Source: Saccharomycopsis fibuligera x Saccharomycopsis cf. fibuligera
Taxonomy: Eukaryota > Ascomycota > Saccharomycetes > Ascoideales > Saccharomycopsidaceae
NCBI GenBank assembly: GCA_001936135.1
Contig: CP012812.1
Span: 1,054,001 to 1,118,000 of the forward strand
Direction: 5' to 3'
DNA: 64,000 bases
The notes beneath the pieces are model-generated. The model did not search any database. It worked only from the letters and a program-made list of their open reading frames with translations, and was not told the DNA's origin. The position numbers and the translations under genes were made by a program. Shown in pieces: positions 30,561 to 40,711 of this stretch. Every line of letters starts with the position of its first letter. Positions within the stretch are counted from its first letter, which is position 1.

Positions 30561-31781
30561 ATGCTGTCAACAAGGCATTTCTTCTCTATCAGCGATGTAT
30601 TTCACGCATACTGTTGCAATATTTCAATTAGCATGCCTCCAATTGACCAATCTAGACTCCAAGAGAATATCAAGAAGCTTACTAGTGGCCTTAGGGAAAA
30701 GTACTCCAACATCCTGCACCTTAAGAGCCTCGAAGGACATCGCCCTCTAGGGCTAGAATTGAACCCCATTACCAGGTTTAATTTACGCGGCAACTCATTC
30801 GTTCAAGAGCTTACCAATTTGAATCGCTTGACAGATAGATATGAAAACGATGAGTTTCAGGAAGCAGCACTTGAAGCAATTCCGTTTGATAAAATTTATG
30901 CCACTGTAGACGCCAATTTAGCCAAGCAAGATCAGGAGATTAAAGACAAAGACAAGGACAAGAACTCATCTGTGCCAAAGTACAGTTATGAGGATTTACT
31001 AGTCAAGGAAGTGCTTCGGTGGTTTAAAGAAGAATTTTTCAAATGGGTGAACAAAGATCCCTGCCCGTTTTGCAATAACGACAACCAAGACAAACTTCAG
31101 CTAACAAGCTGCGAAGCTGCAAACCAACAAGAACGCAATGAAGGCGACGCTTCAAATACTGAAATATACAAATGCTTGCAATGCAACAAAAGTCATCGTT
31201 TTCCTAGATATAATAATCCCAAGACGCTATTGCGCACCAGGAAAGGTCGTTGTGGCGAGTATGCAAACTGTTTTTACTTGATATTGCGCAGCTTATCGGT
31301 GAGTCCGGTAAGATACATTTGGAACCGTGAGGACCATCTTTGGACCGAATATTATTCTACTAATTTTGAAAAATGGATCCATTTGGATTCTTGTGAGAAT
31401 GCTTATAATGAACCTTTATTGTATTGTAATAATTGGGGCAAGAAAATGAGTTATGTGTTTGGGGTTAGTACTACGGGTTTTGCAGATTTGTCCAACAAAT
31501 ATATTGACCAGCGAGGTAATAAGGATAAGCAGTTACCTAGGAATGCCGTGGATGAAAAAGTTCTCAAGAAGATTGTCAGGTATTTTGACTTGAAGAAAAA
31601 ATCACAGATTAGAGACAAAAAGGAGTTGTATAATGTAATTATGATGGATAATATTGAACGAAAACTGTTAAATAATCCCGAGGAAATTTATAATACTACA
31701 TTAGTGGAAAATCATGGCCAAAAAGGGAGAATTAGCGGGTCTAGTGGGTGGAAAAAGGAGCGAGGTGAAGGCAGTGGCTAA
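30561..31781 (+). CDS. PNG1: Peptide:N-glycanase (cytosolic deglycosylating enzyme)
   Basis: Removes N-glycans from misfolded glycoproteins exported from the ER, acting with Rad23 and the proteasome. A transglutaminase-like fold with the Cys-His-Asp triad is visible: GRCGE (Cys 31251-31253), NREDH (His 31335-31337) and HLDSCE (Asp 31386-31388). A structural zinc site is formed by CPFC and CLQC. The C-terminal SGSSGWKKERGEGSG mirrors the S. cerevisiae tail. The ATG at 30561 gives 406 residues; the Met at 30633 (MPPIDQ) gives 382 and is equally plausible, since residues 2-25 look poorly conserved. A short Asp/Lys repeat precedes the catalytic domain. Works in the same quality-control route as SCJ1 nearby. 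Confidence 0.93.
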   Translation: MLSTRHFFSISDVFHAYCCNISISMPPIDQSRLQENIKKLTSGLREKYSNILHLKSLEGHRPLGLELNPITRFNLRGNSFVQELTNLNRLTDRYENDEFQEAALEAIPFDKIYATVDANLAKQDQEIKDKDKDKNSSVPKYSYEDLLVKEVLRWFKEEFFKWVNKDPCPFCNNDNQDKLQLTSCEAANQQERNEGDASNTEIYKCLQCNKSHRFPRYNNPKTLLRTRKGRCGEYANCFYLILRSLSVSPVRYIWNREDHLWTEYYSTNFEKWIHLDSCENAYNEPLLYCNNWGKKMSYVFGVSTTGFADLSNKYIDQRGNKDKQLPRNAVDEKVLKKIVRYFDLKKKSQIRDKKELYNVIMMDNIERKLLNNPEEIYNTTLVENHGQKGRISGSSGWKKERGEGSG

Positions 31782-31863
31782 GTTGACTGATAGTGCGGGA
31801 AACATATTTCTATACTTTGAACTAATGGACGGTCATTTTTATGCGTTATGATAACTTTGATTG

Positions 31864-31869
<6 letters not shown>

Positions 31870-31902
<33 letters not shown>
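31870..31902 (+). repeat. T33 homopolymer
   Basis: Run of 33 T in the 265-bp gap between the convergent PNG1 and GAD1 genes. Confidence 0.9.
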
Positions 31903-32047
31903 CTCATTGCGGACACTCTAAGCTAAATAAACTGCTAAAATGCAACAAGGTAGTAGATTGAGAAAGAAAGAAAAGAGGGAAGACAAATCGCTAAACAGGG
32001 ACCGCGGTTTAAAAGAAGTAAGTCAAAAAGAAATACACAAAACACAA

Positions 32048-33853
32048 TTAACATGCACCCCTATAACTTCCATGTTTTTTTCCTTTATGTTTATGACCTT
32101 TCTTGTCATGATGGAGCTCCTTGGAATACTGCGACAATATTTCGTTATTCTTGATCCCAGAAGAAGCAATACTTTCCAACATTTCTCTAATAACCACATC
32201 GTTATCACCTGTAGCCGCAGCACTTTCATCTGCAGTAGTTTTCTTGACTATTTCTGTAGCATTGATACAAATTTCCGTTACTTCAATAATGTCATTCATC
32301 AATTTGTCCAACAATTCATGCGACAAGTTGAAACGTACCACAACTCTCAAAATCTCTTGCTGCTCTTCGTTTGGTGGAAGTGGATAGTTTGGAATAATGT
32401 AGCCCTTGTTACGCAAAAGACTAGAGATTATTGATTGTGGGATCAGCGGATATTTTTGACGGAACTTTTGAGTGAATTTGAATGCTACAACTGGTAATCC
32501 CGCATTGAAATCAGCATTGGTGAGCTTCTTGTCCTTGTGCTCATCTGCTAGTTGGTCCAATGTTGTGGCTACTGCTTCGGCACCATGATAGTCAAAATCT
32601 CCCTTTTTCCGATGAATCAAAGATACACATTCATAGTAGCCAGACTCTTCCAAGAACTCACTCAACAACCGAGCATTATCAAAAAGTGCATTGAAATATT
32701 CGGTGTAGCCGTCTTTTCCAAAGGACAAGAAATTGTAGAATTGGCTAATGACTTGATTCCCCGGTCTAGAGAAGTTCAAAGTAAAACTTTCCTCGGAGCC
32801 ACCAAGGTAACTAAGCTCAAATTTCAATTCTTCTGGTAAATATTTAGATTGTCTCCAAATGACAAATCCAAGCCCAACATTAGTGAGACCAAACTTGTGA
32901 CCCGAAGCGTTGATGGAGTGCACTCTAGGCAACTGGAAATCCCATTTCAAATGAGGAAAGGAAAAAGGGGCAACAAAGCCCCCAGAAGCGCCATCCACAT
33001 GAATTGGAATATCTAGCCCTTTTTCTTTTTCGACTTCATCAAGCACTTGGCTAACTTTCTCCACATCTTCAAAAGTTCCGGTATAAGTGGACCCTAAAAT
33101 GACAAACACCCCAATAGTGTTCTCGTCCACGTTTTCTTTGATTAAGTCCGTATCAAGCACATACTGGCTCTTTTTGGAAACTGGAAGCAATCTGGCTTCA
33201 ACATCAAAATAACGTGCAAATTTCTCTAAAGCGACTTGTGCATTAGTGCCCATGAGAATGTTTGGTTTGCTAGTGTCTTTTCCCGCAGCTTTGCGTTTAG
33301 CTTGCCAGTTTTTCTTCAATGCAAGGCCGCCGAGCAACACTGCTTCGGAGGAGCCAACAGTTGCAGTTCCGATGGCACTGCTTTCTTTCAAGATAATGTC
33401 AGACTTTTGCAGATCTTTGGTCTCGTTTAGCTTATTGTCAAGTTGTTCCTTGGTCAACTTTGGCGCATGCCAAAGTTCCGCCAAGATGGAAATGCAGCGT
33501 TGATGGATCTCCATCAATGATGGGTACTCATCGTTGTCAGCAAGATTCTTGGTAATGTTTTCAAGTAGCAACTTCTCCGACTCTGGTGGGACATAAGTGT
33601 TGACAAAACTTGCCAAGTTTAAGGTTGGGTTGCCATCAAGGGTCAATTCATCGTGAATGAGCTGGTAGGCAGTAGTACCGCCAATGCCCTTTTCTGGTAT
33701 TTGGAACTTGTTGATACTGTTGTTGAAATTGCTGTCTGGATAAGTGCTATTATGGTCATTGATTTTTGTGCGTAATTTTGAGCTGAGGTTGCGATGTTTG
33801 CGAACAAGTGCTGCTTCAAGGTCGCTTGGGCTGATATGCGAGTGCAAGACCAT
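32048..33853 (-). CDS. GAD1: Glutamate decarboxylase
   Basis: PLP-dependent enzyme converting glutamate to GABA and CO2; in yeast it supports oxidative-stress tolerance and the GABA shunt. ATG at 33853, 601 residues. Family features include the N-terminal PEKGIGGTTAYQLIHDEL, TVGSSEAVLLGGLALK, HVDGASGGFVAPF (the Asp that binds the pyridine nitrogen) and the Schiff-base lysine in INASGHKFG (Lys320, codon 32894-32896). A long C-terminal extension is His/Lys-rich (SKELHHDKKGHKHKGKKHG) and lies where plant enzymes have a calmodulin-binding tail, although that role is unproven in yeast. TATATAAA lies 168 bp upstream. Confidence 0.95.
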   Translation of the reverse strand: MVLHSHISPSDLEAALVRKHRNLSSKLRTKINDHNSTYPDSNFNNSINKFQIPEKGIGGTTAYQLIHDELTLDGNPTLNLASFVNTYVPPESEKLLLENITKNLADNDEYPSLMEIHQRCISILAELWHAPKLTKEQLDNKLNETKDLQKSDIILKESSAIGTATVGSSEAVLLGGLALKKNWQAKRKAAGKDTSKPNILMGTNAQVALEKFARYFDVEARLLPVSKKSQYVLDTDLIKENVDENTIGVFVILGSTYTGTFEDVEKVSQVLDEVEKEKGLDIPIHVDGASGGFVAPFSFPHLKWDFQLPRVHSINASGHKFGLTNVGLGFVIWRQSKYLPEELKFELSYLGGSEESFTLNFSRPGNQVISQFYNFLSFGKDGYTEYFNALFDNARLLSEFLEESGYYECVSLIHRKKGDFDYHGAEAVATTLDQLADEHKDKKLTNADFNAGLPVVAFKFTQKFRQKYPLIPQSIISSLLRNKGYIIPNYPLPPNEEQQEILRVVVRFNLSHELLDKLMNDIIEVTEICINATEIVKKTTADESAAATGDNDVVIREMLESIASSGIKNNEILSQYSKELHHDKKGHKHKGKKHGSYRGAC

Positions 33854-34020
33854 GTTGTATATTGTGATGTTAGTCGACTAAGTTAATGGAGAGTCAATTT
33901 GAGTAGCTTAAAAAGTCAATTGGCAATTAGATAAAAGAAGTTAAAAACAGGTTGTTAAATAAAATATCAGAAATTTCTTCAGCTGTAGCAACTGAGCAAA
34001 TGAGATGGTTTGGTGGTGTC

Positions 34021-34028
34021 TTTATATA
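34021..34028 (-). promoter_or_regulatory. TATA box of GAD1
   Basis: TATATAAA on the minus strand, 168 bp upstream of the GAD1 ATG. Confidence 0.6.
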
Positions 34029-34757
34029 GCAAGATCCAAGTACGTATATAGGGGGGAAGAGATCAGTCGGAAGCGGAACTACAAAAAGCTAAAAAATGCG
34101 GAGCGTGGGAACGCATGGCATGGCTAACGTTTAGCAACTGACGTTCCACACCATGTAACTATAATGTATATACATTGTTGGTAATTGGTGAGTGCATGCT
34201 ACAGTCTTTGGCTATGGGGGGCATACTGCTTCAGCATGTTTTATATTTAGTGGCCCCGAGCGAGCTAACCAATGAGAGTTAAGATGATGTGCGACTGGAT
34301 CTGGACCTTCCCGGGGACACACATATACTGTGATAGTGAGCTCGGCCGAGTTTAGCCGGTCAATTTGTAGTGTGTTCGACCAGCGTGCTCTTTTTCCAAG
34401 GGAAAACGCTTTTAGAAAATTGAGGTAGTGGAGGAGAAATTATGTCTGCCAGGTATTTAGCAGTAATAATGACGATGATGCATTGAGCACTAAACGGCGA
34501 GCAACCGTGGCCACGATGAAGCTGCGACTGCGAGCAGTTGCTTGACTGGGACAAGGCCGGTCTGCGGCGCAGCCTTGGTCTACAAGTCTACAAGCTTATG
34601 GATCTTGCAATAGCATTCACGATTTGGTAAAGCTTTAAGGTTTGTACTATTTATATTGGTGGTCCTCGAGGGTGTTTTAATCTTACCGAGAGAATGCGAG
34701 GTCTGGCAGGCCGCTAAAGACTGTCACTTTTGACAGGCTCTTGGCGTTCTTGGACGG

Positions 34758-35030
34758 TCAGCAACCCTTGCGGCTGACATTTAGGCAGTTGGACAATAAC
34801 TGCTGCACAGAAACATCCCGCGGGATTGGCTGACTACAAAGCTCTAGCTGTAACTGCCAACACTCAACTGTCTTTTGTTCAACATTCGCTCGCTTGCTTG
34901 CTTCCGTGTAAGCGTAGTCAATGGCTGTATAGTGCCTATTGTTTCCCACACAACAGCACGCTTTCGCTATACTAAAAAGGCCAACTCTCATAGGAGCACG
35001 TTTGGTCAAGAATTTTGATATCTTAGCCAT
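34758..35030 (-). CDS. Possible small protein of 90 residues
   Basis: True ATG at 35030, basic start (MAKISKFLTKRAPMRVG) and six cysteines including Cys-Cys-Cys. Composition is more protein-like than other intergenic ORFs, and TATATATA lies about 250 bp upstream (35279-35287). No homologue known to me, so it may be chance. Confidence 0.25.
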   Translation of the reverse strand: MAKISKFLTKRAPMRVGLFSIAKACCCVGNNRHYTAIDYAYTEASKRANVEQKTVECWQLQLELCSQPIPRDVSVQQLLSNCLNVSRKGC

Positions 35031-35305
35031 CGGGGCAATATGCCTTGCAAGGTCAGGGTATCAATAGTTGGCTTCAAATTCGGGGTGAAAGTTCTGTCAT
35101 TGAATGAACGCATTCATGTTGTTGAAAGCTCGTCCCAGTGTTTACATTTACCAACCACAGTGAGAAAGAAAAAAAAAAAAAAAGCTATATTGGTAGCCAT
35201 CCTAGCACATTTCCGCAACTTTTGCAGAACATTTGAGTGCTCAAGAATGGTGCCTACACATTATCCGACTACAACTCTGTATATATAATAGTAAGTAAGC
35301 TGGAG

Positions 35306-35452
35306 ATGGGCGAGACAGACACCTTACCACATTATACAGCCCTGAACGCGTACTTCTCTGCCATAACTGGAGCGCCATCTACTGCGAACGATGATGATAT
35401 TGCTTTGGATAGACAGCTGCTCAACCTGCAACTACCACCTCATACTTTGTAG
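35306..35452 (+). CDS. Possible short ORF of 48 codons
   Basis: ATG followed by a well-mixed acidic peptide (starts MGETDTLPHYTALN, ends LQLPPHTL). The frame stays open upstream to a GTG at 35237 without an ATG, so it could be the end of a decayed gene. A TATATATAA lies only ~20 bp before the ATG. Confidence 0.2.
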   Translation: MGETDTLPHYTALNAYFSAITGAPSTANDDDIALDRQLLNLQLPPHTL

Positions 35453-35509
35453 CTTTAATAGTCACTGTTTATTATATCCTCTATACTAAACCCACCACCT
35501 CTTGCACGT

Positions 35510-36628
35510 CTATAACTCATCCTTCAACTTTTGTGCAAATTTTGGTGATCCACCAGGGAACACCACCACGTACTCCACATACAAATCCCCAAACTCATCA
35601 GCGCCATCTTTGACTGGCATACCTTTACCCTTAATCACTTCAATCTCGCCGTTCACCACCACTTCGCCTTTACCTCTTTTTAACTTGATGGAGTTAAGAT
35701 CGTTATCCAAGAACCCAATCTGTCTTTCCCAACCGCCACCAAGCGCTTCTTTCAACAGTAATGGTTCCGTACGGTACAAATCATTATGTTTGCGTCTATA
35801 GCCCAAATTGCCTTCTCTGCTTTCTCTTACCGTCACGAGCAAATCTCCAGGAATGATATTCTTGTCCGGATGCTGGTCTGCTTCTTGTTCAAATAATTCC
35901 ACATGATCTCTATTAGCACCAGGCGCCAAATGGAAACTATAGTTTCTCTCAGTACGGACCACCCCATGGCCTCCACACAAGTGACATAAATGCTCAATCA
36001 CTTTCCCCTTACCGCGACAAACATCACAATTGGTTTGAATCTGCTGGAACATTCCTGGCGCTAGCTGTCTCTTAATAATTCTCATTCCTGAGCCACCACA
36101 AGCATGGCATACATGGTCTTTACCATCCTCTGAGCCACTGCCTTTACAATGGTTACAATTATTTTGCATCTCGACGCTGAAATCTTTACCAACCCCATTG
36201 TAGAACTCTTTCAATGTCGCGCTAAGCTCAGTTTGCGCATTGTTTCCCTTTCTCGGCCCCTGTCTTTGGCCACCAAACCCATGGCCGCCGCCGCCAAACA
36301 TATGATCAAAGAAGCCAAACCCTCCATGATTTGGTGGTGGCCCACCACCATTTTTGAGTCCCTCTTCGCCATATTGGTCGTAGATTTGTCTTTTTTCTTC
36401 GTTTGATAGCACGTCATATGCCTCGCCAATTTCAATGAATTTGTGATGTGCTTCCTCATTGCCTTGGTTTTTATCTGGATGGTATTTTTTGCTAAGATTA
36501 CGATATGCCTTTTTGATGTCTCTTTCGCTAGCGTCTTTGGAGACCCCAAGAATGTCGTAGTAGTTGGCGCTACTGAGTACCATGCTGGCGGAGACCAACA
36601 AGAATGACAAGAGGCTGCTGATCTTCAT
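35510..36628 (-). CDS. SCJ1: Scj1-type ER-lumenal DnaJ (Hsp40) co-chaperone
   Basis: Co-chaperone of Kar2/BiP in protein folding and ER-associated degradation. ATG at 36628, 372 residues. Residues 1-21 form a signal peptide ([16 protein letters not shown]). The J-domain spans 22-90 with HPD at 50-52; a Gly/Phe-rich linker runs to ~130. Four zinc motifs follow: CNHCKGSG (158), CHACGGSG (174), CDVCRGKG (201) and CHLCGGHG (215). The two client-binding beta domains come last, and the protein ends in KDEL, the retention signal also found on S. cerevisiae Scj1. Complete type I (DnaJ-like) layout. A TACGTG, the core of a Hac1-type UPR element, lies at 36698-36703 upstream. Confidence 0.95.
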   Translation of the reverse strand: MKISSLLSFLLVSASMVLSSANYYDILGVSKDASERDIKKAYRNLSKKYHPDKNQGNEEAHHKFIEIGEAYDVLSNEEKRQIYDQYGEEGLKNGGGPPPNHGGFGFFDHMFGGGGHGFGGQRQGPRKGNNAQTELSATLKEFYNGVGKDFSVEMQNNCNHCKGSGSEDGKDHVCHACGGSGMRIIKRQLAPGMFQQIQTNCDVCRGKGKVIEHLCHLCGGHGVVRTERNYSFHLAPGANRDHVELFEQEADQHPDKNIIPGDLLVTVRESREGNLGYRRKHNDLYRTEPLLLKEALGGGWERQIGFLDNDLNSIKLKRGKGEVVVNGEIEVIKGKGMPVKDGADEFGDLYVEYVVVFPGGSPKFAQKLKDEL

Positions 36629-37038
36629 GATTTAGGATCCTTCTTCTATGATGACAATATTGCTCTTATATATTATATGGGTTTCAAACAGCCCCGGTAC
36701 GTGAAGTGACTGGAGTAAGAAATCTGGCTGATCTTGACTGGAAGTGTGTCAACATCTCTTCTTCTTTTGGTTACTGGCAGTGTGCACGGGAATTTTTCAA
36801 AAACAATCTCGCCAGACTGTCACCAAAGAACACCAAAGATCTTTCGAAAACAGCAGCGGTCACATGCTCTCCGCCAAAATCGAGGGAATCAATCATCGGA
36901 GCTTCAGCACATCAATAGAATAATAATAAAAAAAAAAAAAAAAATATCCAGCGAGATGAGATGAGTGGGAAAAATGTTGCACAAACATTAAAAGTTATCC
37001 GCTAAATTACAAAAGGCCGGGGCCTTTACAGCACCACA
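36629..37038. promoter_or_regulatory. Divergent promoter, SCJ1 / DML1
   Basis: TATATAAG on the minus strand at 36665-36672 (37 bp from the SCJ1 ATG), TACGTG at 36698-36703, and an A-rich tract near 36929-36943 before DML1. Confidence 0.5.
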
Positions 37039-37400
37039 ATGAGAGAAATCATCAATGTTTCGCTCTCGCATAAAGCCAATCATTTGAACACACATTTTTA
37101 CAACTCTCAAGAAAACATTCTTTCATACAATCCAGCCCAGACGTCAAATATCCACACCGACAAATCAGCCAAAAATCAAGCTTCGTTGCGCGATATTGCT
37201 GATTTGAACGTCTTCAATGATGCAGTGGTGGCCCCTGATAAGAAAACTGTCTCATATACTCCGAGACTCATGCTTTGGGACTTAAGGCACGGTTTTGGAT
37301 CGCTTGATGAAGAAGAAACTTATGACGAATCGCTAGCTCGTCGCAGTGAGAGGATTTATGCCAACTATGGCATAGAAACATGGAATGAAGCTAGCAGTAG

Positions 37401-37436
<36 letters not shown>

Positions 37437-38907
37437 GAAGCAGCAGCAAAAGGTTGAGAGGTTTGAGATAAAGAATGGCAAAAAGCAAACAAAGAGCGAC
37501 TATCAGCAAGCATTGGACAATTTGGCCATTGATGTGCCTGAAGTGAATTTGAACAATACACATTATTGGTCAGATTATGCAAGAATGATCTATACTCCGA
37601 AAGGTTTCAACAGTTTGCAAAATTGGGAAATTGACCCAGTGAGGTATCCAAGAGGCAAGCATCGGTATGCTAGCGATCCGAGTATTACTACTAATATCTC
37701 GCAGGGTAGCAAAAAGGCCCAAGCTTTTAGTGATTTCAATTATGGCGTGCAGGAATGGCAACTGAATGAATACAATTTGGACTACCTTGATGACCATTTA
37801 CGGTATTTTTTAGAACGTGCTGATAACCCACAAGGGATCAATTTAGTCACTGAGTGCGATTCCGGGTGGGGCGGGGTTGCTAGTGAATTGCTACCATTGG
37901 CAAAAGATGAATATTTATCTAAAAACCTGATTTTCTCGTGGGGATTATATGATGATCTAAATAAATTAAGCGCTGCTGATAATGGGAAGATCAGTGCTCC
38001 ACAGCTTTTAACGAGAATCAAAAGTACTCTTGCGTTACTTGAGAATTCCAACTTGGTGTTCCCCATGTCAATGCCTTCAGCAATCCCATCCAGTTTTTTC
38101 CATAACAATGAACAACTTGAGTTACAGTTGAAAGCTTCACCATGGTTTGAAACTGCTACTCAAAGTTTAGTCTACGATTCAACATTGCTGCTTTTCGGCT
38201 CAAAAACTGATCCAGTGTCAATGAATGCATTCGAGCTTGGGTTGACTATGGGTAACAGCAAACGGAACTTGGTGACTTCAATTGATGCAGCATGGGGCAC
38301 CATGAACGATTTCATTGATTCCAAATTCACAAAACTTGATGACTTTGCCAATGAGCTTTTCGCCCCATTACCAAACATTGGCCAAAGAAAAAGAGGCAGG
38401 GGTGTTGGAAATAATGGTAATAGCCATTCAAGTAAGACACCGCATGTGTTTTCAAAAAATCTAATTATACGGCCACCGACTAGCGCACTATTATCTACTG
38501 CTGGTGCTGGTGCTGGTGCTGCTGCTTCTAGTGCTACCAACTACAGTTTTGATGAATCATTAATCATTGACAATTTCGGCCACTTTACTGACCTTCACAG
38601 CAATCATGGCGTGCCGCTCCGCGGTCTCCTTAGTTATAGTTCCCAGTTACCACTCAGTGTCCCAGACACTTTTCCAAGCAAGTATTTGCCTATTCAACCA
38701 GCCAGGCATGGCGTCTCGGTAGCATTGGAAATTTCTACGAGGGCAAGAGGGTTGTTTTTGGAATACAAAAAGCTATTGGAGGTGATGCTACGGAGAAACT
38801 CCGATGAGAAGGAAGAACTCGTTGATCAGTTAGCTAGCTTGGCACAGGAGTATGAGTGGGGATATGTTGAGGATAGCGAAGATGACGAGGACGATGGGTA
38901 TTATTGA
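37039..38907 (+). CDS. DML1: Dml1/Misato tubulin-like mitochondrial inheritance protein
   Basis: Essential in S. cerevisiae, where it is needed for mitochondrial DNA inheritance; the animal homologue is Misato. ATG at 37039, 622 residues, longer than the 475 of S. cerevisiae. The N-terminus REIINVSLSHKANHLNTHFYNSQE is the family hallmark, followed by the SLDEEE acidic loop. A tubulin-like region contains ECDSGWGGVASELL, the divergent nucleotide-binding loop. A polyglutamine stretch encoded by ten CAG codons (37402-37431) plus mixed CAG/AAG interrupts residues ~122-140, and an Ala/Gly repeat (GCTGGT units, about 38500-38522) lies near residue 490. The C-terminus is acidic (DSEDDEDD). Confidence 0.9.
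37402..37431 (+). repeat. (CAG)10 trinucleotide repeat in DML1
   Basis: Ten perfect CAG units followed by AAG/CAG interruptions, coding for polyglutamine. Likely length-polymorphic. Confidence 0.9.
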
Positions 38908-39417
38908 GTTTTTGTTGTTGATAGAATTTTGTGTATGAGTATCTAATTAATGCACACTTTTGAGCGTATCAAAGCCCCTTTTTTTTTTCTCTCTCTCTCT
39001 TTTTTTCTTTGTCAAAACTTAGGGCGAGCATATACTGAACAACAGCGTCTTGTTCAATGTTGCAAGCTCGCATCCACATGTATCCCTCCTCCAGAGGTTA
39101 TACCATACCACTGCAGTCAATGTACCAACGCCGCGGTGCCCAACAGCACCGAGAATTCCACTCACCACACATGCGTGGCCACCAGCCCGTTCGCAACCTG
39201 ATTACCCGCCTTGAACAACACAGCGCCCAAACAAAATTTTCTTCGCCCAACGTTCGTTGGTTGCCCAATGCCCAAGTGGTCGACGACGAACGAGCGAAAG
39301 CTAGAGAAAAATTTACAAAGTTTCACTCACTGTTTTTGTTAACCTTTTTCTGTTTCTTTCCCTCCCCTGTTTGAAACGTTTGATACTAAATAAAACAAAA
39401 CATCACATCCATACACA
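38908..39417. other. DML1 3' flank and EGD1 promoter
   Basis: A polypyrimidine tract (38977-39009), then a GC-richer block (39060-39300). Open frames here (38950-39201 and 39057-39374) are treated as promoter shadows, but the first has signal-peptide-like features (see findings). Confidence 0.5.
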
Positions 39418-40711
39418 ATGCCAATCGACCCAGAAAAATTAGCTAAATTGCAAAAAGCTTCTGCTAACAACAAAGTTGGTATGTAAATGCAGTGATGATG
39501 AGATATCTATTATATGAACGAGTGAACGAGTGAACGAGTGAACAAATGAAAGTCACAAAAAAAAAAAAAAAAAGAAAGAAAACACACAACAAGAATGAGG
39601 ATTTGTCGTCATCTGATACGAGTAAAACCATGTCAATTTTTTTTCGATGAGATATCTAGTGTTTGTTGAAGGTTACGACAGATTTATTGTGTTGCCAATT
39701 CACGGAAAGCAACTGTACTTTTTCACACTATTCGTCAATTGATAATACCTATTACCACGGGGATAGTGCTAGCAATTTTTGTTAAATTCTCAGGAATATC
39801 ATGAAGGAGTTGAGATACACCAAAGAGAATCTAAGAAATTCCCAAACAAGAGAATAGCAATTGGAAAAAGATTTTCCAGACTTTATGAATTCAGCAACTA
39901 TATTATCTCAAATCTAGCGAGTGATTGTGACCCTGTTATACCATTAATAAATATTCTGTTGCTCCCCATTGGTAATATTGAGAAACTCTAATCACAATTT
40001 TTTTTTGTTTTATTTTTTTGAACACTGTTTCAACCTCAATCTCGTTCTTGGTAATTGTGTCTCAATGGAAAACGTTGTTTTGTGAAACTTTATACTAACA
40101 TGATTATAGGGTATGTTTAACTTTCAAAAAACCATACAAAGGCAGCTGGCTTCCATGTTGAGCATTTATTGAACTTTAAAAGTTTAAAAAAATAAAGCTC
40201 ACAATTTACGTAGTATTCAAAAGATCGTTTTTACTAACTTAAACAATATAGTGGTGCTCGTCGTAAGGCTAAGAAGCCAGTTGCTGCTGAAGATGACACC
40301 AAAGTTCAAGCTGCTTTGAAAAAATTGAACCCACAAACTTTGGACAACATTCAAGAGGTTAACTTCTTCAAGGATGATGGTAAAGTTTTGCACTTCAACC
40401 GTGCTTCTGTTCAAGCTTCTGCTCAAAACAATACTTACGCTGTTTACGGTAGACCACAAGAAAAGAACTTGACTGACTTGTTGCCAGGTATCTTGCCACA
40501 ATTGGGTTCTGAAAACTTGGACGTTTTGAGACAATTGGCTGAAACTATTCAAGCTAACGGTGGTCTTGACCCATCCAAGGCTGCTGAATTCGCTCAAGAC
40601 CATGCTGGCCATGACCACGAAGGTCACGACCATGACCATGACCACGACCATAAAGAAGATGACATCCCAGATTTGGTTGGTGGCGAAAACTTTGAAGATC
40701 AAGTCGAGTAA
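39418..40711 (+). CDS. EGD1: Nascent polypeptide-associated complex beta subunit (spliced)
   Basis: NAC beta binds ribosomes at the tunnel exit with NAC alpha and shields nascent chains. Exon 1 (39418-39478) encodes MPIDPEKLAKLQKASANNKV plus one base; exon 2 (about 40252-40711) encodes GARRKAKK (the ribosome-binding RRKxxKK), the NAC domain (IQEVNFFKDDGKVLHF, AQNNTYAVYG, EKNLTDLLPGILPQLG) and an unusual Asp/His-rich tail (HAGHDHEGHDHDHDHDH) before the final acidic EDQVE. The splice must fall in the conserved Gly-Gly of VGGARRK. Canonical GT-AG splicing leaves the reading frame one base short, so either the sequence lacks a G at the junction or splicing is not canonical. Expected product is 173 residues. 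Confidence 0.92.
39479..40251 (+). other. EGD1: Intron of EGD1
   Basis: 5' splice site GTATGT at 39479, branch point TACTAAC at 40232-40238 and 3' end ATAG at 40248-40251; 773 nt, long for a yeast intron. It contains three perfect tandem GAACGAGT units (39516-39539) and a 13-nt direct repeat GATGAGATATCTA (39497-39509 and 39646-39658). Confidence 0.85.

Larger units (their letters stand above)
33854..35509. other. GAD1 promoter and SCJ1 3' flank (1.7 kb)
   Basis: Holds the GAD1 TATA box and a higher-GC central part (about 34250-35450) with two short ORFs that look partly coding (34758-35030 minus, 35306-35452 plus), listed separately. Confidence 0.5.

Noticed and set aside
31940-32434. 164-codon ORF starting upstream of the GAD1 3' end
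   Set aside because: Mostly antisense to GAD1 coding sequence; a shadow of the real gene.
35237-35305. Short match TLSDYN, as in ubiquitin
   Set aside because: Only six residues agree and the flanking sequence is unrelated; coincidence.
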